Source of the DNA: Reyranella sp. | Lineage (GTDB): Bacteria > Pseudomonadota > Alphaproteobacteria > Reyranellales > Reyranellaceae | NCBI RefSeq assembly: GCF_004296935.1 | Contig: NZ_SCVH01000156.1 | Coordinates: 1-64,000, forward strand | Reading direction: 5' to 3' | Length of the DNA: 64,000 bases | Shown here: piece after piece, positions 8,095 to 17,500 of the stretch | Numbering within the stretch: position 1 is the stretch's first letter | Layout: each line of letters opens with the position of its first letter | Position numbers and translations under genes: made by a program | The notes under the pieces: model-generated | The model's input: only the letters and a program-made list of their open reading frames with translations | The model's database searches: none | What the model was told of the DNA's origin: nothing

Positions 8095-8522
8095 CCGGCA
8101 ACGATGTAGGCTTTCAGCGCCTCGGCCTCGTGCTGGGTCTCCTCGAGCCGCCACTTCACCACGTCGCCGATCGACACGAGGCCGAGCAGCTCGCCATGAC
8201 GCACGACCGGCAGGTGGCGGAAGCGTCCGCGGGTCATGCTCTCCATCACCTGATCGATCGAATCGTCGGGATCGCAGGTCACGACATCGCGGGTCATGAT
8301 CTGCCTGGCCTCGAGTTCGAGCGCCTTGGCGCCGTGGCTGGCCAGCGCACGCACAAGATCGCGTTCGGACACGATGCCGGCGACCGCGCCTTCCTCGTCG
8401 AGCACCAGGACGGAGCCGATGCGCCGGACGCTCAACTGCTGGGATACCTGGGCGATCGAGGTGCCGGGCGTCACCGTGAAGACAAAGCCGCCCTTCTGCG
8501 AAAGAATATCGGAGACGAACAT
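8091..8522 (-). CDS. CBS domain-containing protein
   Basis: 143 aa made almost entirely of a CBS pair. CBS1 (~10-65) contains RRIGSVLVLDEEGAVAGIVSE; CBS2 (~75-135) contains QIMTRDVVTCDPDDSI and RFRHLPVVRHGELLGLVSIGDV. Such stand-alone Bateman modules bind adenosine nucleotides and act as energy or redox sensors; the partner is not evident here. ATG 8522 is preceded by AAGGGGGG. It converges on the upstream hypothetical gene and is divergent from queC, whose start is 100 nt away. Confidence 0.88.
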   Translation of the reverse strand: MFVSDILSQKGGFVFTVTPGTSIAQVSQQLSVRRIGSVLVLDEEGAVAGIVSERDLVRALASHGAKALELEARQIMTRDVVTCDPDDSIDQVMESMTRGRFRHLPVVRHGELLGLVSIGDVVKWRLEETQHEAEALKAYIVAG

Positions 8523-8622
8523 GGTTCCCCCCTTCTCGTGGCAAATGGTCTGGGCAAATGGTCAGTCAAGTGCGTAGCGCAACGCTGTGGCGCGGAGAAA
8601 GGTTGCGGGCCATAAAGCCCTC

Positions 8623-9336
8623 ATGAACGACGCTCGATCTGCCCTCGTCCTGTTCTCCGGTGGCCAGGATTCCACCACTTGTCTGGCCTGGGCGCTAGAG
8701 CGATTTGCGCATGTCGAGACGGTCGCTTTTGACTACCGTCAGAGGCACCGAATCGAGCTGGATCAACGGCTTGTGGTGCTGGACGAGGTCCGGCGCCGCT
8801 TCCCGCGGTGGGCAACTCGCCTGGGCAACGACCATTTCATCGACATGGGCGTGCTGGGCCAGATCAGCGAGACGTCGCTTACCCGCGACGTCGCCTTCGA
8901 GATGGAAAAGGACGGGCTGCCCAACACCTTCGTGCCGGGGCGCAATCTCCTGTTCTTCACCTTCGCCGCCGCCGTCGCCTGGCGGCGCGATATCCGCAAC
9001 CTTGTGGGCGGCATGTGCGAGACGGATTTCTCCGGCTATCCCGATTGCCGCGACAACACGATCAAGGCGCTGCAGGTGACACTGAACCTCGGCATGGACA
9101 GGAGCTTCGTGCTGCACACGCCGCTGATGTGGCTCGACAAGTCCGAAACCTGGGGGCTCGCCCAGAAGCTGGGCGGCACGACCTTGATCGACATAATCCT
9201 CAAGCACACCCACACCTGCTATCAGAGCGAGCGCGGGCCGCGCGAGGAATGGGGCCGGGGCTGCGGCGAATGCCCCGCCTGCGTCTTGCGCAAACGGGGC
9301 TACGTCGCGTGGCGCGAGGGCCGAAAGGTGGTCTAG
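8623..9336 (+). CDS. queC: 7-cyano-7-deazaguanine synthase QueC
   Basis: 237 aa. QueC makes preQ0 from 7-carboxy-7-deazaguanine, ATP and ammonia in queuosine biosynthesis. The PP-loop [13 protein letters not shown] occupies residues ~8-20. Downstream landmarks are [28 protein letters not shown]-type sequence (here [13 protein letters not shown]) and the C-terminal zinc ligands in HTCYQSE and [15 protein letters not shown]. The ATG at 8623 is chosen because the PP-loop then sits at the usual distance. A putative queuosine-precursor transporter (9956-10534) is close by. The last codon TAG shares a CTAG with the convergent DUF4142 gene. Confidence 0.93.
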   Translation: MNDARSALVLFSGGQDSTTCLAWALERFAHVETVAFDYRQRHRIELDQRLVVLDEVRRRFPRWATRLGNDHFIDMGVLGQISETSLTRDVAFEMEKDGLPNTFVPGRNLLFFTFAAAVAWRRDIRNLVGGMCETDFSGYPDCRDNTIKALQVTLNLGMDRSFVLHTPLMWLDKSETWGLAQKLGGTTLIDIILKHTHTCYQSERGPREEWGRGCGECPACVLRKRGYVAWREGRKVV

Positions 9337-9866
9337 CGGCCGCCGGCCATGCGCTTGGCGTACTCGAGGAATTCCTGCGACTTCGGGTACATCATCTGGG
9401 CGTACTTTTTCAGCGGACCACTGTTGCCGTTCTGCGAGTAGGCGCCGTACTGCGCCACGGCATCGGTCTGGATGCCGAGCTGGGCATTGGCGTAGGAGGT
9501 GTCGAACTCGGGGCCCTGCAGCCCACTCAGCCGCCGCAGGATGGCGTGGGTGTTCGGCGGGGCCGCCGGATCGGGCGCGTAGGAGACGCCTGCCTCGGCC
9601 CGCGACTTCACGAGGTACGAAGCCGCCTCGATGTGTTCGGCGATCATGCGCGTCGCATAGCCACGCACGATCTCGTTGCCCGACCTGGAGAGGGCGAGAT
9701 TGCCCGAGGCAACCTCGAAATCGTTGACGGCCTCGGCCCAGCCGACGAAGCGGGCATCCGGCAGGGCGTCGACGGCATGGGCGCTCGACACGAAGACGGT
9801 CGAGACATAGGCGGCCGGAACGGCCGTCAGGGCAAGTTTCAAGGCAGCGCGGCGGGCGATCAGCAT
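9333..9866 (-). CDS. DUF4142-type exported protein
   Basis: 177 aa from ATG 9866, preceded by AGGAGAA. N-terminal RR ([17 protein letters not shown]) followed by a hydrophobic stretch and SSAHA looks like a signal peptide, possibly twin-arginine-like. The mature part ([38 protein letters not shown]) is a helical bundle of DUF4142/ferritin-like type. Biochemical role unknown. It is tail-to-tail with queC, sharing the palindromic stop CTAG. Confidence 0.75.
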   Translation of the reverse strand: MLIARRAALKLALTAVPAAYVSTVFVSSAHAVDALPDARFVGWAEAVNDFEVASGNLALSRSGNEIVRGYATRMIAEHIEAASYLVKSRAEAGVSYAPDPAAPPNTHAILRRLSGLQGPEFDTSYANAQLGIQTDAVAQYGAYSQNGNSGPLKKYAQMMYPKSQEFLEYAKRMAGGR

Positions 9867-9955
9867 CTTGGGTTCTCCTAGAAGGTGTACGCAGATAACG
9901 GCCCCGCCCGGGCCGGGTTCCCGATCCGCAAAAGACCTGCTAGGGAGCGCCACAT

Positions 9956-10534
9956 ATGACGACGTTCCGAAAGAAGGCCGAAGCGCTCGGCTATTTCCTG
10001 GCGTTCATCGCCTGCATTCCCGCCGCCAACTGGATGATCGGCCATGTCGGCACGGTCTGCGTCCCGCATGGCCCCTGCCTGGTGCCGGTGGCGCCGTGGG
10101 GCCCCGGCGGGCAGCCGCTGATGGCCCCCTCGGGGGTGCTGATGATCGGCCTTGCCCTGGTCCTGCGCGACCTGGTGCAACGGCGGCTCGGCCGCGCGGT
10201 GGCGATCACCGCGATCGTGGCCGGGGCGGCCCTGTCGGGCGCCGTCGCCCCGCCCCAGCTGATCGTGGCCTCCGCCGCGGCCTTCCTGCTCTCGGAACTG
10301 GCCGACTTCGCGGTCTACACGCCCCTGCAGTCGCGCGGCCTGGTGCTGGCCGTGCTGGCGAGCAGCGTCGTCGGGCTCGTCGTCGACAGCGTGCTCTTCC
10401 TGTGGCTGGCCTTCGGCAGCCTCGACTATCTCGCCGGCCAGATCCTCGGAAAACTATGGATGGTGCTGCTGGCGCTGCCGGTCGTGCACTGGATCAGGAA
10501 GCGCGAGATCGACCAGCACACCATCGTGGAATAG
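9956..10534 (+). CDS. VUT family protein, putative queuosine precursor transporter
   Basis: 192-aa membrane protein with about six predicted helices. It resembles the VUT (DUF165, YhhQ) family, whose E. coli member imports preQ0/preQ1. The conserved-type stretch FLLSELADFAVYTPL lies near residues 113-127. Gly/Pro-rich VPVAPWGPGGQPLMAPSGV links early helices. Proximity to queC (620 nt away, same strand) supports a role in queuosine precursor uptake. Substrate assignment is inference from family and context. Confidence 0.75.
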   Translation: MTTFRKKAEALGYFLAFIACIPAANWMIGHVGTVCVPHGPCLVPVAPWGPGGQPLMAPSGVLMIGLALVLRDLVQRRLGRAVAITAIVAGAALSGAVAPPQLIVASAAAFLLSELADFAVYTPLQSRGLVLAVLASSVVGLVVDSVLFLWLAFGSLDYLAGQILGKLWMVLLALPVVHWIRKREIDQHTIVE

Positions 10535-10541
10535 ATCCTTC

Positions 10542-10988
10542 ATGTCGCCCGCCCTCCTCGCCCTCGACGAGCGCGTCGCCGTCGCCGGCCAGCTCCAACC
10601 CGGCGACATGACGGAGATCGCCGCCGCGGGCTTTGTCGCGGTGGTGAACAACCGGCCCGACGGCGAGGCGATGTTCGGCCAGCCGCGCACGGCCGATCTC
10701 CGCAAGGCCGCCGAAGCGGCCGGACTCGTGTTCCTCGACCTGCCCTTCTCCGGGCCGCGCGCCACGCCCGAACAGGTGCGGGCCTTCGCCCGCCTGCTGG
10801 CCGGACGGCCCGGACGGATCGTGGCTTTCTGCAAGAGCGGCATGCGCTCGTCGCTGCTGTGGGGCGCTGCCTCGATCGCCGCCGGGCAGTCGTTGGACGC
10901 GGTACTGACGGCGGCCATGCGGGCCGGCCAGAACCTGGAGCCCGTCGGCGAGACGATGGTGGCGCTGGCCAGATCCGCGCACGCCTGA
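10542..10988 (+). CDS. TIGR01244 family phosphatase/sulfur-transferase-like protein
   Basis: 148 aa. The fold is that of the Blh N-terminal/DSP-like domain: ERVAVAGQLQPGDMTEIAAAGF at the start and a CX5R catalytic loop FCKSGMRSS (Cys ~98). The family is annotated as sulfur transferase or dual-specificity-phosphatase-like, sometimes fused to a metallo-beta-lactamase domain, which is absent here. It starts 7 nt after the VUT gene and is probably co-transcribed with it. Substrate unknown. Confidence 0.75.
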   Translation: MSPALLALDERVAVAGQLQPGDMTEIAAAGFVAVVNNRPDGEAMFGQPRTADLRKAAEAAGLVFLDLPFSGPRATPEQVRAFARLLAGRPGRIVAFCKSGMRSSLLWGAASIAAGQSLDAVLTAAMRAGQNLEPVGETMVALARSAHA

Positions 10989-11096
10989 AGGCCGCTCGCG
11001 CCTGACGCCACCTGCGCCTGACGAAAGTCTCGGCTTGCACGCCGAGCGCCGTCGCTTCTTAATCGCGCGTCCAGTTGCCCCGAGGAGAAGTCCGCG

Positions 11097-11927
11097 ATGA
11101 TCAAGTCCGTTCTGGCCGTGTCCGAAGGCGGCCCCGACGCCGCCATGTCGTTCCGTCTGGCTGCCCGCGTGGCCGCCAACTTCGACGGGGCCGTGGACGC
11201 GCTTCATCTGCCGGTCGGTCCCGCGGGCGGCATCGTCGGCGGTCTGGCGATGAGCGGCGAGGCGATGCCGCTCCTGATCGACATCGACGACGAGCGGCTG
11301 GAGGCGCGCGCCAAGGAATCCGAGCGCGCCTACAAGGAGATCGTGGCGCCGACCAAGGGCGCCACCTATACGGCGGCCAAGACCGCCACGCTCGATACGC
11401 TGGTGGCGATGGGCCGCTGCGCCGACATCCTGGTGCTCGGCCGGCCCGGCGCCGATCCCGAGAACGTGGCGCCGGCCACGGTCGAAGCCGCCATCTACGA
11501 ATGCGCCCGCGCCGTCATGATCGCCCCGCCCACTCCCGGGACGGGCGCCTTCGGCTCGGTGATCGTGGCCTGGAACGGCAGCTTCCAGGCGGCACGCGCC
11601 GTCGAATATGCCCTGCCGTTCCTCAAGGCGGCGGCCAAGGTCACGATCCTGGTGGCCGGCAACAAGCCCGACGACGTCGGCGCGTCATATCTCGCGCGCA
11701 ACCTCGGCCGGCACGGCATCACCGCCACCATCGACGCGATCGATCCCGGCATCGTATCGGGCCGCGCCCGTGGCCGCGCCCTGCTCGACTACACGCACGG
11801 CAAGGGCGCCGACCTTCTGGTCATGGGCGCCTACGGCCGCGGCCAGGTCATGAGCTTCCTCGGTCTCGGCGGCGCCACCGGAAAGGTGATCTCGTCCTGC
11901 CGCGTGCCCCTGTTGATGGCGCACTGA
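11097..11927 (+). CDS. Tandem universal stress protein (UspA family)
   Basis: 276 aa with two Usp-like domains. The N-terminal one (~1-140) is divergent. The C-terminal one (~155-276) keeps SVIVAWNGSFQAARAV and the typical loop LLVMGAYGRGQVMSFLGLGG near residues 240-260, the nucleotide-binding GxG region. A good Shine-Dalgarno (GAGGAGAAG) precedes ATG 11097. Usp proteins respond to stress or growth arrest; the ligand is unknown. It converges on the TPR/Kazal gene, with 4 nt between stops. Confidence 0.87.
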   Translation: MIKSVLAVSEGGPDAAMSFRLAARVAANFDGAVDALHLPVGPAGGIVGGLAMSGEAMPLLIDIDDERLEARAKESERAYKEIVAPTKGATYTAAKTATLDTLVAMGRCADILVLGRPGADPENVAPATVEAAIYECARAVMIAPPTPGTGAFGSVIVAWNGSFQAARAVEYALPFLKAAAKVTILVAGNKPDDVGASYLARNLGRHGITATIDAIDPGIVSGRARGRALLDYTHGKGADLLVMGAYGRGQVMSFLGLGGATGKVISSCRVPLLMAH

Positions 11928-11931
11928 AGCC

Positions 11932-13350
11932 TCAGGGACAGGCGCCGGCCCCCTGGGTCACCACGTCGGGGTCGGCACAGGCGCTACAGGCATTGCCGTA
12001 GGTCATGCGGCTGCCGTCCCGACGGAGGCCGCAGGCCGGCCGGTAGTCCCGGGTGCACATCTGCGGGCGGGGATCGGCGCAGGGGCCGCCGGCGACGGGC
12101 AGCGATTCCGGCGCCAGCTCGCCCCGCGTCATCAGGAAGGCGAAGGGCTGGGCGCGATAGTCGCTCAACATGCCGACGATCGAGATGCCGGAGCCGACGG
12201 CGGGCAGCGGGCTGAGCGGGCGCGCCATCATCACGACGAGGTCGACGATACTGCCGGCCTGGCTTTCCTCGGTGATCGCCGCCTCGATGCGATCGGGCGT
12301 GGCCGAGATCACCTTCACCGGAATCTTGAGGCGTGTCCCGCCGCCTTTCTGCTTGTCGAGGATCGCCTGCCAGACTTTCTCGGCCGCGGCCTTGTTGGCG
12401 GGCGTCGCGTCGCGATGGCGCAGCACCAGCGCCCAGTTGGCGAAGGAGAGCGTTGCCGGATCGTTGTCCTCGACCAGCACCAGCGCCGCTTCGGGCGGCG
12501 TCAGCATGCGGGGGATCGACTTCGCGAAATTGTCCGGCGGCGTGCGCTCGCCGGCCGTGACCCGGACGACCAACTCGGCCCAGCCCTCCTCGCTGCCGCG
12601 ATAGATGCGGTATCGCGAGCGGACATAGCGATCGATGTCGTTCGCCGCCACCTCGTTCCTGGCCGCACGCGCGATCACGATCGAGCGCGCCGCGTACCAG
12701 AACCCGAGCGCGTCGAGCGGCGTGCCCTCGAGTTGCGCGACGGCGAGCTGGTAGACGTCCTGGAGGTTGTCGGGCTCGGCCGCGACCGATTGGCGGTAGT
12801 GGCGTCGCGCCTGGTCGTAGTCCTTGGCCTGCAGCGCCGCGAAGCCCAGGGTGCCGTGGAAGACTCCGGCCATCTGTTCCTTGACCCGCGCGAAGGCGGC
12901 ATCGGTGAGTGACACCGGCTTCTGCCACTTGGGCAGCACCGCCAGTCCGCGCTCGGCGGCGGCGACCGCCGGCGCAAGCGCCACCGCATCGCCCGACGCG
13001 GCGCGCGTTCGTCCGGCATAGGCGCGGTTGGCGAGCGCGCGCACGTTGTCGGGATCGGCCTGCAGCAACCGTGCCGCTATGAAATCGGCCTTGGCCGGCT
13101 GGTTGGCGGCATGCCAGGCGGCAATGGCCTGCTCGAAGGCTTCGGTCTTGAGCACGCTGTTGGGGTACCACGCAACGAAGACCTCCATCGCCGTGGCGCG
13201 CTTGGCGGCGTCGCGCGTGTTGAGCGCCGTCATGTAGGAGTCGTATTCGGCGGGATTGGCGAAACTGTTCCGCGTCTGGGCGGAAACGCCTGGGGCCGCA
13301 AAGGCGAGCGCCAGCGACAGAACGAGACAAAACCAGCGCATTACTGCCAT
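11932..13350 (-). CDS. Secreted TPR-like protein with C-terminal Kazal-like domain
   Basis: 472 aa with a signal peptide (RWFCLVLSLALAFAAPGVSAQ). ATG 13350 is chosen because AGGAGG lies 7 nt upstream; an in-frame ATG at 13341 is also possible. Residues ~40-260 carry helical repeats of TPR character. The last ~50 residues contain six Cys in the order C-x7-C-x7-C-x14-C-x2-C-x12-C, with TYGNAC before the fourth Cys. This is close to a Kazal-type inhibitor module, but with four extra residues before the Tyr. The protein is probably periplasmic or secreted. Protease inhibition is inference. Confidence 0.75.
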   Translation of the reverse strand: MAVMRWFCLVLSLALAFAAPGVSAQTRNSFANPAEYDSYMTALNTRDAAKRATAMEVFVAWYPNSVLKTEAFEQAIAAWHAANQPAKADFIAARLLQADPDNVRALANRAYAGRTRAASGDAVALAPAVAAAERGLAVLPKWQKPVSLTDAAFARVKEQMAGVFHGTLGFAALQAKDYDQARRHYRQSVAAEPDNLQDVYQLAVAQLEGTPLDALGFWYAARSIVIARAARNEVAANDIDRYVRSRYRIYRGSEEGWAELVVRVTAGERTPPDNFAKSIPRMLTPPEAALVLVEDNDPATLSFANWALVLRHRDATPANKAAAEKVWQAILDKQKGGGTRLKIPVKVISATPDRIEAAITEESQAGSIVDLVVMMARPLSPLPAVGSGISIVGMLSDYRAQPFAFLMTRGELAPESLPVAGGPCADPRPQMCTRDYRPACGLRRDGSRMTYGNACSACADPDVVTQGAGACP

Positions 13351-13435
13351 TACACCCCTCCTTTCCCGACCGGAAATACAGTGACCGTTTTGTCGAATTA
13401 AGGCAGTGTCCCGACGTTACGGACGACTGGGGGCT

Positions 13436-14572
13436 ATGACAATGCGAGAGCAGCGTTTACGGGTTTTGGCGCTTCTCGGGGCAGCCCTAGGGACGGCATT
13501 TCTCGGCCTGCCGGCCGGCGCCCAGCAGGGCGCGCCGGCGCCCGCCGTGCTGGTCCAGGCAGCCGAGCTGAAGCCGCTTGCCGACCAGGCCGAGTTCATC
13601 GGCCGCGCCGCCGCGGTCGACAAGGTCGAGCTGCGCGCCCGGGTCAAGGGCTTCCTCGGCCCCCGCAAGTTCAGCGACGGCGACCTGGTGAAGGAAGGCC
13701 AGGTCCTGTTCACCATCGAGCCCGAACCCTACCAGGCCGCGGTCGACCAGAAGGTCGCCCAGCGCGATGCCGCCAAGGCCGCCCTCACCAACGCCGACCT
13801 GCAGCTCCATCGCGCCGAGGAGCTGCTGCGCAGCAAGACCGGGACCCAGGTGACCTACGACCAGCGCCTGTCGGAGCAGCTCCAGGCCAAGGCCCAGCTC
13901 GAGGACGCCGCCGCCCAGTTGCGCGACGCCGAGATCCAGCTCTCCTACACCCAGATCAAGTCGCCGATCGCCGGCCGCGTCGGCCGCGCCGCCGTCTCGC
14001 CGGGCAACATCGTCGGCCCCGATTCGGGCGTGCTCGCCACGGTGGTCAGCGAGAACCCGATCCGCGTGCTGTTCTCGATCACCCAGCGCGAGCTGCTCGA
14101 CGCTCGGCGCGACTCAGGAACATCGGGCGACGGCCTCCTCGTGCGTCTGCGGCTGGCCGACGGCAGCCTCTACAAGGACAAGGGCAAGCTCGACTTCATC
14201 GACGTCACCGCCGATGCCAAGACCGACGGCCAGGTGGTGCGGGCGGTGTTCGACAACAAGCAGGGCCTGCTGACCGACGGCCAGACGGTGCGCGTGATCG
14301 TCGAGGGCGAGAAGGTCCCGACCGTGGTGGCGGTGCCGCAGGCCGCGATCGCCCAGGACCAGAGCGGCCCCTATCTGTTCATCGTCAACGACAAGAACGT
14401 GGCCGAGCAGAAGCGCGTCAAGGTCGGCGTCGCGCGCGACGGGCTGGTCGCCGTCACCGAGGGGCTGAAGGCCGGCGAGCGCGTCATCGTCCAGGGCCAG
14501 CAGCGCGTGCGGCCCGGCATGACGGTCAATCCCACCATGGCACCACCCTCTGCCTCGACGCAGAAGCAGTAA
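13436..14572 (+). CDS. RND efflux pump periplasmic adaptor (AcrA/MexA family)
   Basis: 378 aa from ATG 13436. The signal peptide ends near LPAGAQ and there is no lipobox Cys, so unlike AcrA it is probably soluble or anchored by its signal segment. Adaptor landmarks follow in order: barrel-sandwich start VELRARVKGFLG, lipoyl-like DGDLVKEGQVLFTIEPEPYQAAV, coiled-coil hairpin (~100-165), QLSYTQIKSPIAGRVGR, and beta-barrel VPQAAIAQDQSGPYLFIV. It works with the permease that starts 3 nt downstream. No outer-membrane channel gene or regulator is adjacent. Confidence 0.92.
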   Translation: MTMREQRLRVLALLGAALGTAFLGLPAGAQQGAPAPAVLVQAAELKPLADQAEFIGRAAAVDKVELRARVKGFLGPRKFSDGDLVKEGQVLFTIEPEPYQAAVDQKVAQRDAAKAALTNADLQLHRAEELLRSKTGTQVTYDQRLSEQLQAKAQLEDAAAQLRDAEIQLSYTQIKSPIAGRVGRAAVSPGNIVGPDSGVLATVVSENPIRVLFSITQRELLDARRDSGTSGDGLLVRLRLADGSLYKDKGKLDFIDVTADAKTDGQVVRAVFDNKQGLLTDGQTVRVIVEGEKVPTVVAVPQAAIAQDQSGPYLFIVNDKNVAEQKRVKVGVARDGLVAVTEGLKAGERVIVQGQQRVRPGMTVNPTMAPPSASTQKQ

Positions 14573-14575
14573 GTC

Positions 14576-17500
14576 ATGACGATCTCGTCGCTGTTCATTC
14601 GCCGGCCGCGGCTGGCTTTCGTCGTCTCCACCGTCATCACCATCGCCGGCATCATCGCCATGACGGCGATGCCTGTGGCGCAGTTCCCCGATATCGTGCC
14701 GCCGCAGGTCCGCGTCACCGCGACCTATCCCGGCGCCTCGGCCCAGGCCGTCGAGGAAAGCGTGGCGCAGGTCATCGAGGCGCAGGTGAACGGCGTCGAG
14801 CGCATGCTCTACATGAAATCGACGTCCGGCGGCGACGGCAGCTATACCCTCACCGTCAGCTTCGAGGTCGGGTCCAATCCCGACATCAATACCGTGAACG
14901 TCAACAACCGCGTCAACCAGGCGGTGGCGCTGCTGCCGCCCGAGGTGCAGCGGCTGGGCGTCACCACCAAGAAGCAGTCCTCGGCGCTCTTGCAGGTGGT
15001 CGCGGTCTATTCGCCCAAGGGCACGCGCGACGGGCTGTTCCTGTCGAACTTCACCACCATCACGCTGCTCGACACGCTGCGCCGCGTGCCCGGCGTCGGC
15101 GACGCCACGCTGTTCGGCGCGCTCGACTACTCGATGCGCGTCTGGCTGAACCTCGACCGCATGTCGAGCCTCGACATCACGCCCAACGACGTGGTCCAGG
15201 CCGTCCAGGCACAGAATGTCCAGGCCGCCGTCGGTCTGGTGGGCGCGGCACCGTTGCTCGACGATGTCGGCTTCCAGATCAACATCACCACGCAGGGTCG
15301 CCTGACGACGGTCGAGGAATTCGAGAACATCGTCGTGCGCGCCACGTCCGCCGGCGCGCTGGTCCGGGTCAAGGACATAGCCCGGGTCGAGCTCGGGTCG
15401 AAGACCAGCGACCAGCTCGGCCGCTACAACGGCAAGCCGGCCGCCGGCATCCAGATCTACCAGCTGCCTGGCGCCAATGCGCTGGCCACCGCCAAGGGTG
15501 TGCGCGAGGCGATCAAGGCGCTGGAGCCGCGCTTCCCCGACGATGTCGCCTACGACGTCATGTACGACACGACCGTGTTCGTCGAAGCCACGATCGAGAG
15601 CGTGATCCACACCCTGATCGAGGCCTTCGTGCTTGTGGCCATCGTCGTCTTCATCTTCCTCGGCAACCTGCGCGCGACGATCATCCCCATCATCGCCGTG
15701 CCGGTGGCGCTGATCGGCACCTTCGCCGTCATGCTGGCGCTGGGCATGTCGGCCAACACCGTCTCGCTGCTGGCGCTGGTGCTGGCGATCGGCATCGTGG
15801 TCGACGATGCCATCGTCGTGGTCGAGGCGGTCGAGCACATCCTCGAGCATGAGCCCAATCTCACCGTGGCCGAAGCCACCGAGAAGGCGATGACCCAGGT
15901 CACCGGGCCGATCATCGCCATCACCCTGGTGCTGCTGTCGGTGTTCATTCCGACCGCGTTCATCCCGGGCATCTCCGGCCAGCTCTACTCCCAGTTTGCC
16001 GTCGCCGTGTCGGTCTCGATGGTGATCTCGGCGATCAACGCGCTGTCGCTGTCGCCGGCGCTGTGCTCGCTGATCCTGCGCCACCGCAAGAAGCCGCGCG
16101 GCGTCATGGCCCGGCTGCAGAACGGCATCGACAAGAGCCGCGACGGCTATGTCCGGCTGGTGACGCCGCTTGCCCGGCGCGGGATCATCGCCCTGCTGCT
16201 GGTCGCAGGCTTTGTCGTGGCGACCGGCGGCATCGGCAGCCTGGTGCCGAGCGGCTTCCTGCCCGACGAGGACCAGGGCGCCTTCATGGCCGAACTGCAG
16301 CTACCCGACGCCGCCTCGACCAACCGCACGCTCGCCGCCCTCGAGGAGGTCGAGAAGACCATCGCCGGCCGGCCATGGCTGCAGAGCGTGTTCACGGTCA
16401 GCGGCTACAGCCTGATCGACGGTCTCGCGCTCCCCAACCGCGCACTGGTCGTGGTCGGCCTGAAGCCCTTTGCCGAGCGCAAGGACACCAACCTGTCGGT
16501 GTTCCAGGCCCTGAAGGAGCTCAACCTCGCGTTCAGCCAGATCGCCTCGGCCAACGTCTTCGCCTTCAACCTGCCGCCGATTATGGGGCTGGGCAATTCG
16601 TCGGGGTTCGAATTCGTGGTCCAGTCGCTGTCCGGCGCCTCGCCCACCGACCTCGCGGCCGTGTCACGCGGCCTGATGATCTCGGCGCAGGAAGTGCCGA
16701 CGCTCGCCGGCGTCTACACGACCTACGGCGCGTCGACGCCGCAGATCAACCTCAAGCTCGACCGCGAGCGTGCCCAGGCGCTGGGCGTGTCGATCTCGGA
16801 CATCTTCTCCTCGATGCAGACGGCGCTGGGCGGCGCCTATTCCAACGACTTCAACCTGTTCGGCCGCACCTGGCAGGTGAAGGTCCAGGCCGACGCCGCC
16901 GACCGCAGCACGATCAACGACGTCTTCCGTGTGCGCGTCCGCTCGTCGAGCGGCGAGCTGGTGCCGCTGCAGGCGGTCGCCAACATCGAGTTGGTGACCG
17001 CGCCCAGTTCGATCGTGCGCTACAACAACCTGCGCTCGGTCGTGGTGAACGGCGCCCCGGCGCCGGGCTACTCCTCGGGAGACGCGATCGCCGCCATGGA
17101 GAAGCTCGCCAAGGCCACCCTGCCCGCCGGCTACGGCTACGAATGGACGGGCACCGCGCTGCAGGAAAAGGCCGCGTCGGGACAGACCGGATTCATCCTG
17201 GCGCTGGCCGTGGTCTTCGCCTACCTCTTCCTGGTCGGTCTCTACGAAAGCACGGCGATCCCGGTCGCGGCGCTCCTGTCAGTGACCGTCGGGCTGTTCG
17301 GCGCGGTGACCGCGCTGCTCGTCTCCGGCCTCGACAACAACATCTTCGCCCAAATCGGCATCGTGGTGCTGATCGCGCTCGCCGCCAAGAACGCCATCCT
17401 GATCATCGAGTTCGCCATGGCGGAGCGCGCCGGCGGCAAGGACATCGTGACGGCGGCGACCACCGCCGCGGCGCTGCGCTTCCGTGCCGTGATGATGACC

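Noticed and set aside
14114-16084. A 656-codon open frame antisense to the RND permease
   Set aside because: It is a shadow of GC-rich coding DNA. Its product is low-complexity His/Asp/Arg-rich, and the sense gene is certain.
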